From: Acidobacteriota bacterium
Lineage (GTDB): Bacteria; Acidobacteriota; Vicinamibacteria; Vicinamibacterales; JACQTH01
DNA length: 6,740 nt
Reading direction: 5' to 3'
Assembly (NCBI GenBank): GCA_016210935.1
Contig: JACQTH010000407.1
Location: forward strand, 1 to 6,740
Positions 1-4,817 of this stretch are shown one piece after another (positions within the stretch are counted from its first letter, which is position 1; every line of letters begins with the position of its first letter). The position numbers and the translations under genes are program-made. The notes under the pieces are model-generated. The model worked only from the letters and a program-made list of their open reading frames with translations. It made no database searches and was not told where the DNA came from.

Positions 1-24
1 CCATTGGAGCGTCGAATGACGGGC

Positions 25-88
25 CGGCCCCCAGCCCCCGGATTGTTTCTTTTCTCTCCGGCCCCCGGCCCCAGGTCCCCCGCCCCCG
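25..88. repeat. C-rich degenerate 7-bp tandem repeat upstream of the BMC vertex gene
   Basis: Heptamers of the form CGGCCCC occur in two blocks. One is at 25-45 (CGGCCCC, CAGCCCC, CGGATTG). The other is at 59-86 (CGGCCCC, CGGCCCC, AGGTCCC, CCGCCCC). A pyrimidine tract at 46-58 separates them. The array ends about 8 bases before the eutN start codon, and no Shine-Dalgarno sequence is visible. Just upstream, a TGA at 17-19 closes an open frame entering from the window edge (residues H-W-S-V-E, stop). This could be the tail of the preceding BMC gene, but five codons are too few to call. The same heptamer type recurs before alaX. Confidence 0.7.
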
Positions 89-95
89 TTGTGTT

Positions 96-458
96 ATGCT
101 CCAAGGCCGCGTGTTCGGCAACGTCGTGTCGACGCAGAAGAACGCCAAGTACGAAGGGGCCAAGCTTCTGCTCGTGCAGCCCATCACCGCGGAGGGTGAG
201 TCACAGGGGACTCCGATACTCGCCATCGACTCGGTTGGAGCAGGTATCCACGAGCGCGTCCTGGTCGTGCTCGAAGGTCGTGCGGCGGGCGAAGCGCTTC
301 GCAGGAAGATGGCGCCGGTCGACTCCGCGATCGTTGGTATCATCGATCGGATTGACGTGACGCACACAGAAACGAGAACGGACGGAGCAAGCTCCGCCCC
401 TGCGGTTACGGGGCAGCCGGCGCCGAAAAAGACTCGCCGGCGGATGCACGATGACTGA
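96..458 (+). CDS. eutN: EutN/CcmL-family bacterial microcompartment vertex protein (BMC-P)
   Basis: This 120-residue protein starts MLQGRVFGNVVSTQK and continues with KLLLVQP, AIDSVGAG, ERVLVV and PVDSAIVGIID. That is the order of conserved segments in the EutN/CcmL (PF03319) beta-barrel. Family members form pentamers that cap the vertices of microcompartment shells. The domain fills about residues 1-88. The remaining 32 residues are a low-complexity Ala/Pro/Thr-rich tail ending in a basic KKTRRRMHDD stretch, longer than in minimal family members. The ATG at 96 fits the family N-terminus exactly, although no Shine-Dalgarno sequence is seen and a C-rich heptamer array precedes it. Its stop overlaps the next gene's ATG by 8 bases, indicating translational coupling. 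No hexameric shell gene lies in this window, so the rest of the locus is presumably to the left. The symbol denotes the family, not ethanolamine use. Confidence 0.93.
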   Translation: MLQGRVFGNVVSTQKNAKYEGAKLLLVQPITAEGESQGTPILAIDSVGAGIHERVLVVLEGRAAGEALRRKMAPVDSAIVGIIDRIDVTHTETRTDGASSAPAVTGQPAPKKTRRRMHDD

Positions 459-696
459 GGACGAACTCAGGGCGCTTGTGCGTGACGCGGTGGCGCGGCA
501 TCTCGGCCGGTCCCGAGCAGAGCCCGCGGAATTCGCGCGGGCACCTGTCGGCCCCGTCCCGGGGACGCCGGCCGCGCGACATCCGAGCCACCTGCTGCTC
601 CCGATCCTCCCGGGCAGCGAGATGGGCGGCCCGTGTCTGATTGAGCCGGTCGTCAGGTGCACGCACTGCGGGTACTGCCAGTCGTACGGCCATTGA
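451..696 (+). CDS. Unrecognised small BMC-linked protein: encapsulation-peptide-like helix plus C-terminal Cys motif
   Basis: I do not recognise this 81-residue protein as a named family. Residues 1-19 (MTEDELRALVRDAVARHLG) are predicted to form an amphipathic helix. It resembles the encapsulation peptides that target enzymes such as PduP into microcompartments. Residues 20-57 are a Pro/Ala/Arg-rich linker. The C-terminus is compact: C62, then VVRC-THCGYC-QSYGH, giving a C70-x2-C73-x2-C76 triplet with H72 and H81 nearby. This could bind a metal or an Fe-S cluster. The ATG at 451 overlaps the end of eutN (ATGACTGA), and its own stop overlaps the TTG start of the downstream dehydrogenase, so it sits inside a tight operon. 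The junctions, the motif at the very end of the frame and the helical start all argue for a real gene. A BMC cargo or adaptor role is inferred from the helix and the neighbours. Confidence 0.75.
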   Translation: MTEDELRALVRDAVARHLGRSRAEPAEFARAPVGPVPGTPAARHPSHLLLPILPGSEMGGPCLIEPVVRCTHCGYCQSYGH

Positions 697-1688
697 ACGG
701 ACCGACGTCTCCCTCCAAACCCGCCATTCTGATCACGCGCCGCATTCCGTCGGCGGTGATGTCACGGCTCAGAGAGGCGTGCGAGATCGATCTCTATACG
801 GGGGACCGGGCGATCGCCCGATCCGAGCTGATTGACCGTGTGCGGGAGAAGCAGGGGCTCGTCTGCCTGCTGACCGATCAAATCGACCGCGGGGTCATCG
901 ACGCGGCGCCGTCGCTGCGCATCATTGCGAACATCGCCGTGGGCTACAACAACATCGACGTCGAGCATGCCCGCGTCCGCGGCATTGTCGTGACCAATAC
1001 GCCCGACGTGCTGACCGAAGCGACCGCAGACTTCACGTGGGGCCTGATTCTCGCGATCACGCGCCGCATCGTCGAAGGCGATCGACTGGTTCGCCGGGGC
1101 GAGTGGAAGGGTTGGGCATTGGATTTCATGCTGGGATCGGAACTGCGGGGAAAGCGGCTCGGGATCATCGGCATGGGCCGCATTGGGCAGGCCGTCGCCG
1201 CGCGCGCGCCCGCGTTCGGGATGGCCGTCGCGACCAGTTCGGATCGCCCCTTTACGGCTCGTTTGCGGCCGGAGGGACCCGATCTCCCGAAGATCGCGTC
1301 CGTCTCCTTCGACGAGCTGATTACGACCTCTCACGTGCTGACGATTCACGTTCCGTTGACCGGCGAGACGACGCATCTCATCGACGCGCGCGTTCTGGCC
1401 AGGATGCGGCGGTCTGCCTATCTCGTCAACACGTCTCGCGGTCCCGTGGTTGACGAGGCGGCGCTCGGGTGGGCGCTTCGCGAGGGGCTCATCGCCGGCG
1501 CGGCGCTGGACGTGTACGAACGCGAGCCGGAAGTGCACCGGGACCTTCTCGGCCTGGAGAACGTTATCCTGGCGCCGCACCTGGCGAGCGCGACCATCGA
1601 GACCCGGACGGCGATGGCGGATCTCGCCGCGACGAACGTGTTGCGCGTCCTGGCCGGCGATCAGCCATTGACTCCCGTGAACCTGTGA
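693..1688 (+). CDS. D-2-hydroxyacid dehydrogenase (glyoxylate/hydroxypyruvate reductase-like), BMC-linked
   Basis: This NAD(P)H-dependent oxidoreductase of the D-isomer-specific 2-hydroxyacid dehydrogenase family interconverts 2-oxoacids and D-2-hydroxyacids. Numbering from the TTG start, the substrate-binding half shows AVGYNNID (82-89). The Rossmann motif is GMGRIG (160-165). The catalytic triad is Arg249 (NTSRGPVVDE), Glu278 (DVYEREP) and His296 (APHLASAT). The 331-residue length is normal for the family. TTG at 693 is preferred because it overlaps the previous stop (TTGA) and trims an N-terminus absent from relatives. A GTG at 657 in the same frame is the alternative and would overlap the previous gene by 40 bases. 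The residues after the second Rossmann strand (ATSSDRP) leave NAD versus NADP preference open. Overlap with the BMC genes suggests it recycles cofactor or reduces an oxoacid linked to the compartment; no encapsulation-type extension is obvious. Substrate cannot be set from sequence alone. Confidence 0.92.
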   Translation: MNGPTSPSKPAILITRRIPSAVMSRLREACEIDLYTGDRAIARSELIDRVREKQGLVCLLTDQIDRGVIDAAPSLRIIANIAVGYNNIDVEHARVRGIVVTNTPDVLTEATADFTWGLILAITRRIVEGDRLVRRGEWKGWALDFMLGSELRGKRLGIIGMGRIGQAVAARAPAFGMAVATSSDRPFTARLRPEGPDLPKIASVSFDELITTSHVLTIHVPLTGETTHLIDARVLARMRRSAYLVNTSRGPVVDEAALGWALREGLIAGAALDVYEREPEVHRDLLGLENVILAPHLASATIETRTAMADLAATNVLRVLAGDQPLTPVNL

Positions 1689-1692
1689 GCGT

Positions 1693-1720
1693 GTGAATTG
1701 GTCACCAGCTCACCAATTGG
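1693..1720. repeat. Small inverted repeat in the nth leader
   Basis: AATTGGT (1696-1702) and ACCAATT (1712-1718) are perfect 7-bp inverted arms around a 9-base loop. The loop and right arm also carry the direct repeat TCACCAGC/TCACCAATT. The element fills most of the 36-base gap between the dehydrogenase stop and the nth ATG at 1725. It matches the habit of this window of placing short repeats directly before start codons. It lacks a T-run and is not a convincing terminator. Confidence 0.5.
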
Positions 1721-1724
1721 ACAT

Positions 1725-2396
1725 ATGAAGGTCGACCCCGACCGCGTCGAACAGATTCTGCGCATGCTGCGGCTGGCGATTCGTCGATACGAAGAGCCGG
1801 CCGTCGAGAAGATTGCCGACGAGCGGACCGAGGATGCGTTTCAGGTGCTGATCGCGACGCTGCTCTCCGCCAGGACGCAGGACGCGACCACGTACGCGGC
1901 GTCTGAGCGGTTGTTCGCGAAAGCACGAACGCCGCAGACGCTGGGAAAGCTGACGGTGAGGCAGATCGAGCGCCTCATCTACCCGGTCAGCTTCTATCGC
2001 AACAAGGCGGGCCACATCAAGCAGACCTGTCAGCTCCTTCTGGATCGGTTCGGCGGCGGGGTGCCAAAGACGCTGGAGGAGTTGCTGACGCTGCCTGGGG
2101 TGGGACGCAAGACCGCCAACCTGGTGCTGATTCTCGCGCATCGAAGCCGCAAGAACATCTGCGTCGATACGCACGTACACCGCATCAGCAATCGACTTGG
2201 ATGGGTCCGGACCAGGACGCCGGAGCAGACGGAGCGGGCGCTCTACGGCGTCGTGCCGCCACGGTGGTGGGCCGATGTGAATCTCTTCCTGGTGACGTGG
2301 GGACAGCAGGTGTGCCGGCCGGTGCGGCCCCGGTGTTCGATCTGCGCCATCAGCCGGTTGTGCCCGCGCGTTGGGGTGGAAGCGCGGAAGATCTGA
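1725..2396 (+). CDS. nth: Endonuclease III (DNA glycosylase/AP lyase)
   Basis: This base-excision-repair enzyme removes oxidised pyrimidines and cleaves the abasic site. From ATG 1725 the product is 223 residues, close to the usual family size. The helix-hairpin-helix is LPGVGRKTANLVL, with catalytic Lys129. The catalytic Asp148 lies in CVDTHVHRISNRLG. The C-terminal [4Fe-4S] loop has Cys197, Cys204, Cys207 and Cys213 in the classical C-x6-C-x2-C-x5-C spacing. FQVLIATLLSARTQD (39-53) is the conserved N-terminal helical segment (family form: LLSAQTTD). A TTG at 1698 in the same frame would add nine unconserved residues encoded by the inverted repeat, so ATG 1725 is preferred. The gene is complete and ends inside the convergent DUF72 gene (47-bp tail overlap). 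It has no evident functional link to the BMC genes upstream. Confidence 0.95.
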   Translation: MKVDPDRVEQILRMLRLAIRRYEEPAVEKIADERTEDAFQVLIATLLSARTQDATTYAASERLFAKARTPQTLGKLTVRQIERLIYPVSFYRNKAGHIKQTCQLLLDRFGGGVPKTLEELLTLPGVGRKTANLVLILAHRSRKNICVDTHVHRISNRLGWVRTRTPEQTERALYGVVPPRWWADVNLFLVTWGQQVCRPVRPRCSICAISRLCPRVGVEARKI

Positions 2397-3354
2397 CTCC
2401 CGCCTCGATGGCCGCTGCGGCTTCCGGATATCGCGTCTTGAACTCCTCGGTGTAGTCGCCCGTGATCGGCTCGCCGAGCTGATGTTTCAGCACGACCGCG
2501 TTCGCCACGGCCTTCGACGCGAAGTGGTTGTTCAGGTAAAGATACATCTTCTTCACCAGCGTCCGGACGGCTGACGCCGTCGCGGCGAACGGCTTCAATT
2601 CATCTGCGGAGTACAAGTAGTCGTAGCGCTCGTCGGCGTGCGCGTGCCGCCACCATTTCTCCACGTTCCGGCCGTGGAGGCGCAGGTAGTAGAAGCCCTT
2701 GACGTTCGGCAGGTAGTTCTGACGAATCGAGAAGCGGAATTTCGGCTCGTCAATCTGCGTCCAGGCGGCGCCGAATTCGTTCAGCAGCGCCAGCGTTGGC
2801 GCGAGATCTTCACTCCAGCTCCGGTGTCGCAATTCCACCGCGACCGGAACGTCACGAAACGCGTCGATCAGCCAGCGCAGGTACTCCCGCGAGGAGTCGT
2901 CGGCCTTGAAGCTGGGCGGGAACTGCGCCAGCAGCGCCCCGAGTCTGCCCGCGGACGCGATCGGATCGAGCCCGCTGCGGAACGTGTCGAGATCGGCCTG
3001 GCTCACGATCGGCACGGTGTCGGCCGGCGGTTCGGCGGCGGCGTCCTCCGGCGGGAGGGCCTTCAGCGCGCGCTGCTGGACCATGCGCGGGTGGGTGAAG
3101 GTCTGATGCAGCTTCAGCGAGAACTCGAAACCGGGCGGAGTCCGGCGCACCCAGCTCGCCGCCATGTCGCGTGTGGGCGGCCGATAGAACGTGGCATTGA
3201 TTTCAACGGTATCGAAGTGCTCCGCGTAATAGGCGAGCTCGTCGAATTTCCTGGGACGCGCGCCTCGTGGGGGATAGAACACGCCGGTCCAGGTCCCTGG
3301 GCCCGAAGGATAGTTCCACCCGGACGTGCCGATTCTGACGATGCCTGAGGGCAT
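2350..3354 (-). CDS. DUF72 (YecE-family) TIM-barrel-like protein
   Basis: This 334-residue member of the DUF72 family has no settled biochemical function. The conserved blocks appear in order: RIGTSGWNY (7-15), TVEINATFYRPP (49-60), FEFSLKLHQTFTH (76-88), LLAQFPPSF (141-149), VAVELRHRSW (171-180), YYLRLHGRN (222-230) and YLYLNNHFASKAVANA (271-286). Relatives have a similar length. A charged, Ala/Pro-rich insertion at about 98-125 lies between the third and fourth blocks. I chose ATG at 3354 because IVRIGTSGW then begins at residue 5. The frame stays open upstream to 3426, but that part is encoded by a 9-bp repeat array and looks non-coding. The last 15 codons overlap nth on the opposite strand. 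It lies 92 bases downstream of the selenoprotein gene on the same strand, so the two could share a transcript. Confidence 0.93.
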   Translation of the reverse strand: MPSGIVRIGTSGWNYPSGPGTWTGVFYPPRGARPRKFDELAYYAEHFDTVEINATFYRPPTRDMAASWVRRTPPGFEFSLKLHQTFTHPRMVQQRALKALPPEDAAAEPPADTVPIVSQADLDTFRSGLDPIASAGRLGALLAQFPPSFKADDSSREYLRWLIDAFRDVPVAVELRHRSWSEDLAPTLALLNEFGAAWTQIDEPKFRFSIRQNYLPNVKGFYYLRLHGRNVEKWWRHAHADERYDYLYSADELKPFAATASAVRTLVKKMYLYLNNHFASKAVANAVVLKHQLGEPITGDYTEEFKTRYPEAAAAIEAGVRSSALPPQRAGTTG

Positions 3355-3449
3355 AGAGTGCCTAGGGTGCCCAGGGTGCGTAGAGTGCTCGGAGCGCAAG
3401 ACAGGATGTCTGCAGAGTTGCCGCACCCCAAGGCACTTCAGGCACTCTA
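3354..3449. repeat. Inverted arrays of a 9-bp repeat between the selenoprotein and DUF72 genes
   Basis: Four nonamers run at 3354-3389: TAGAGTGCC, TAGGGTGCC, CAGGGTGCG and TAGAGTGCT. Three inverted nonamers run at 3423-3449: GCACCCCAA, GGCACTTCA and GGCACTCTA. Their reverse complements are again TAGAGTGCC-like. The arms flank a 33-base centre with a small hairpin, AGACA-GGA-TGTCT (3399-3411). The array overlaps both genes: one end includes a base of the DUF72 start codon, and the other includes the stop codon of the selenoprotein gene (CTA at 3447-3449). A transcript could fold the arms into a long imperfect stem. Confidence 0.8.
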
Positions 3450-3779
3450 CATCCGTTCGTACGCCGCCTTGTCGTAGCCGAAAACCACTTGCGACCCTGT
3501 AATCAGGATCGGTCGCCTGATGAGGTTCGGGTGCTTCGTCATCAAATCGATGGCTTCCTTCTTGGACTTCGGCAGCGGCCGCTGCTTGAACACCGGGCTT
3601 CGCGTGCTCACGTACTGGAGAAACCGATCGCGGTCAACGTGTTTCTCCAGAAACTTCCGCGACGGTGGATCCCGGTTGAGGTCGCGTTCCTGGACCTCAA
3701 TCCCCTTCTTCTCCAGATGACCTCTGGCGTTGCGGCAGGTCGTTCACGTGGGCTTCCAGTAGAATGTGAGTTTGGCCAT
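3447..3779 (-). CDS. ArsC/Spx-family selenoprotein, in-frame UGA read as selenocysteine (U12xxC15)
   Basis: Reading the minus strand from ATG at 3779 gives MAKLTFYWKPT, a TGA at 3746-3744, then TTCRNARGHLEKKGIEV and an open frame to TAG at 3449-3447. The total is 110 residues. The protein is complete and collinear with ArsC/Spx/YffB-type thioredoxin-fold proteins, whose N-terminus typically reads KPTCTTCRKAR. The TGA falls exactly on the nucleophilic Cys, giving U12-T-T-C15. Other family marks are ERDLN (31-35), STRSP (58-62, Arg60), NLIRRPIL (85-92) and VVFGYD (98-103). No start codon after the TGA would keep the active-site strand: the first are GTG at codon 57 and ATG at codon 80. A SECIS-like hairpin lies directly downstream. 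Nearby genes use TGA as a stop (eutN, nth, queE, DUF72), so the code is standard. The likely role is a thiol/selenol reductase; the substrate (arsenate, peroxide or disulfide) is unknown. The alternative is a Cys-to-stop mutation or sequencing error, which would not explain the hairpin. Confidence 0.85.
3713..3727 (-). promoter_or_regulatory. Candidate bacterial SECIS element in the selenoprotein gene
   Basis: On the minus strand, CCAG (3727-3724) pairs with CUGG (3716-3713) around the seven-base loop AGGUCAU (3723-3717). One G.A mismatch and then a C-G pair extend the stem downward. The loop starts 21 bases after the UGA and has G as its second and third bases. Known bacterial SECIS elements, which bind SelB, need a short apical loop with an early G at about this distance. 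The E. coli fdhF loop is AGGUCU, sharing AGGUC. The four-pair upper stem is short, so folding should be tested, but position and loop sequence fit well. Confidence 0.75.
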
Positions 3780-3786
3780 AAGAAGC

Positions 3787-3951
3787 TCTCAGCGATTAGC
3801 TATCAGCTGTCAGCAACGCCAGCATGAATCGCAGAATGATAACTGAGAACTGCTCGCTGCGAGCTGGAAGCCCGCATGCTCGAGAGTGGAAATCTGAAGC
3901 GTTCCCTTTTGGCGCTGATCGCTGACAGCTGAGAGCTGATAGCTGAGAGCT
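3787..3951. repeat. Inverted pair of 7-bp repeat arrays in the divergent selenoprotein/queE spacer
   Basis: The 179-base spacer between the divergent starts at 3779 and 3959 is bounded by heptamers. At 3787-3814 they are TCTCAGC, GATTAGC, TATCAGC and TGTCAGC. At 3914-3948, in inverted orientation, they are GCTGATC, GCTGACA, GCTGAGA, GCTGATA and GCTGAGA, plus a partial GCT. The arms are near-complementary (for example TATCAGCTGTCAGC against GCTGACA and GCTGATA units). They end 7 bases before each start codon. The unique centre (about 3815-3913) must hold promoters for both directions if each gene has its own. I see no confident -35/-10 pair, and no preQ1 riboswitch that I can recognise. Confidence 0.8.
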
Positions 3952-3958
3952 CTGCTCC

Positions 3959-4600
3959 GTGCTGGTCATCAACGAGATCTTCTATTCCATCCAGGGTGAA
4001 TCCACCTACGCCGGGTGTCGCTGCGTGTTCGTCCGATTGACGGCCTGCGACCTGCGATGCCGCTGGTGCGATACGCCCTATGCCTTCACCGAAGGCCGAA
4101 AGGTCGAGGTGGCCGACGTCGCGGCTCAGGTGCTTGGCTACGAGTGTCCGCTCGTCGAGATCACGGGCGGCGAGCCCCTGCTGCAGAAGGACGTCTATCC
4201 CCTGATGCACGAGCTGCTCGAGGCCGGCCGCACCGTCTTGCTCGAAACAGGCGGGCACATCAGCCTGGCGGACGTGCCGCCGGGCGTCGTGAAAATCATG
4301 GATATCAAGTGCCCGGGCAGCGGGGAAGCGGCGCACAACGAGTGGAGCAACATCGATCGACTGTCGCCGCGCGACCAGGTGAAATTCGTGATCCTCGATC
4401 GAGGGGACTACGAATTTGCAAGCCGGACGCTGCGCCACTACGATTTGCCCGGCCGCGTGGCGGCCGTGCTCTTCTCGCCGGTACACGGGGAACTGGATCC
4501 GAAACAGCTTGCGGCCTGGGTCCTGGAGGACGCGCTGCCGGTGCGCGTGCAGCTGCAGATCCACAAATACATCTGGGGCGGCGATGCGAGAGGAGTATGA
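3959..4600 (+). CDS. queE: 7-carboxy-7-deazaguanine synthase (radical SAM)
   Basis: QueE converts 6-carboxytetrahydropterin to 7-carboxy-7-deazaguanine on the way to preQ0 and queuosine. The GTG start at 3959 gives MLVINEIFYSIQGEST, the family N-terminus, and a 213-residue protein of normal length. The radical SAM cluster motif is Cys30-x3-Cys34-x2-Cys37 (ACDLRCRWCDTPYAF). This is followed by the SAM-binding ITGGEPLLQ (68-76), LLETGGH, MDIKCPGSGE and QVKFVI. The C-terminus SPVHGEL...LQIHKYIWG...ARGV is also typical and complete. The gene is the divergent partner of the selenoprotein gene. A 7-bp repeat array sits just before the start and no clear Shine-Dalgarno sequence is seen. queC follows 217 bases downstream on the same strand, separated by a hairpin-rich element; queD is not in the window. 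Confidence 0.96.
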   Translation: MLVINEIFYSIQGESTYAGCRCVFVRLTACDLRCRWCDTPYAFTEGRKVEVADVAAQVLGYECPLVEITGGEPLLQKDVYPLMHELLEAGRTVLLETGGHISLADVPPGVVKIMDIKCPGSGEAAHNEWSNIDRLSPRDQVKFVILDRGDYEFASRTLRHYDLPGRVAAVLFSPVHGELDPKQLAAWVLEDALPVRVQLQIHKYIWGGDARGV

Positions 4601-4605
4601 GGGCT

Positions 4606-4772
4606 GGTAACTGTTTACCGGGGTCGCCGACGCATTCCGGTAAACGTTACTAGTTAAGGGCTTGTGGAACTGGCTTACGGGCCGCTGCGCTGGGAACGGC
4701 AGAAGGGCCATGCGTAAGTCCTTTGCTAGTAATTGTTTACCGCTCACTGATCGAAGGCGGTAAACAATTACC
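4606..4772. repeat. 167-bp nested-hairpin element between queE and queC
   Basis: The element has two end hairpins that are themselves inverted copies of each other. On the right, GTAATTGTTTACCGC (4729-4743) pairs perfectly with GCGGTAAACAATTAC (4757-4771) around 13 bases. On the left, GTAACTGTTTACCGG (4607-4621) pairs with CCGGTAAACGTTAC (4637-4650) with one bulged T. Inward of these, ACTAGTTAAGG (4649-4659) matches CCTTTGCTAGT (4720-4730). The centre has CTTACG (4674-4679) facing CGTAAG (4713-4718), with GGCC on each side. The overall shape is roughly symmetrical around 4690. It is richer in A+T at the ends than the genes around it, encodes nothing convincing, and has no T-run to mark a terminator. 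It resembles REP/BIME or MITE-type palindromic elements. Confidence 0.8.
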
Positions 4773-4773
4773 C

Positions 4774-4815
4774 CTGAAGCCGGAATCCCGAAGCCCGAAG
4801 TCTGAAGCCCGAAGC
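4774..4815. repeat. Six 7-bp repeats directly upstream of queC
   Basis: Six heptamers run in exact phase: CTGAAGC, CGGAATC, CCGAAGC, CCGAAGT, CTGAAGC and CCGAAGC. The consensus is CCGAAGC. The array ends two bases before the GTG start codon of queC and begins two bases after the nested-hairpin element. No Shine-Dalgarno sequence lies outside it, so any ribosome contact would have to be within the repeat itself. Confidence 0.85.
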
Positions 4816-4817
4816 CT

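Noticed and set aside
762..1580. 272-codon minus-strand open frame within the dehydrogenase gene
   Set aside because: It is Arg/Asp/Pro-rich low-information sequence antisense to a clear dehydrogenase, with no recognisable domain.
2638..3348. 236-codon plus-strand open frame opposite DUF72
   Set aside because: It is antisense to a full set of DUF72 motifs and has no recognisable motif of its own.
3447..3779. Reading the ArsC-like gene as a simple pseudogene
   Set aside because: There is only one interruption, exactly at the redox Cys, with a SECIS-like hairpin at the right distance and no other decay. Not fully excluded without the selenium machinery.
3489..3827. Plus-strand open frame of 112 codons opposite the selenoprotein
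   Set aside because: It has no family resemblance. The minus strand gives a complete ArsC/Spx fold once TGA is read as Sec.
3780..3958. preQ1 riboswitch upstream of queE
   Set aside because: I could not find the conserved small H-type pseudoknot pattern. The spacer is dominated by 7-bp repeats.
4606..4772. Integron attC site or CRISPR repeats
   Set aside because: The arms lack a proper RYYYAAC/GTTRRRY core pair, there is no integrase, and the units are inverted hairpins, not regularly spaced direct repeats with unique spacers.
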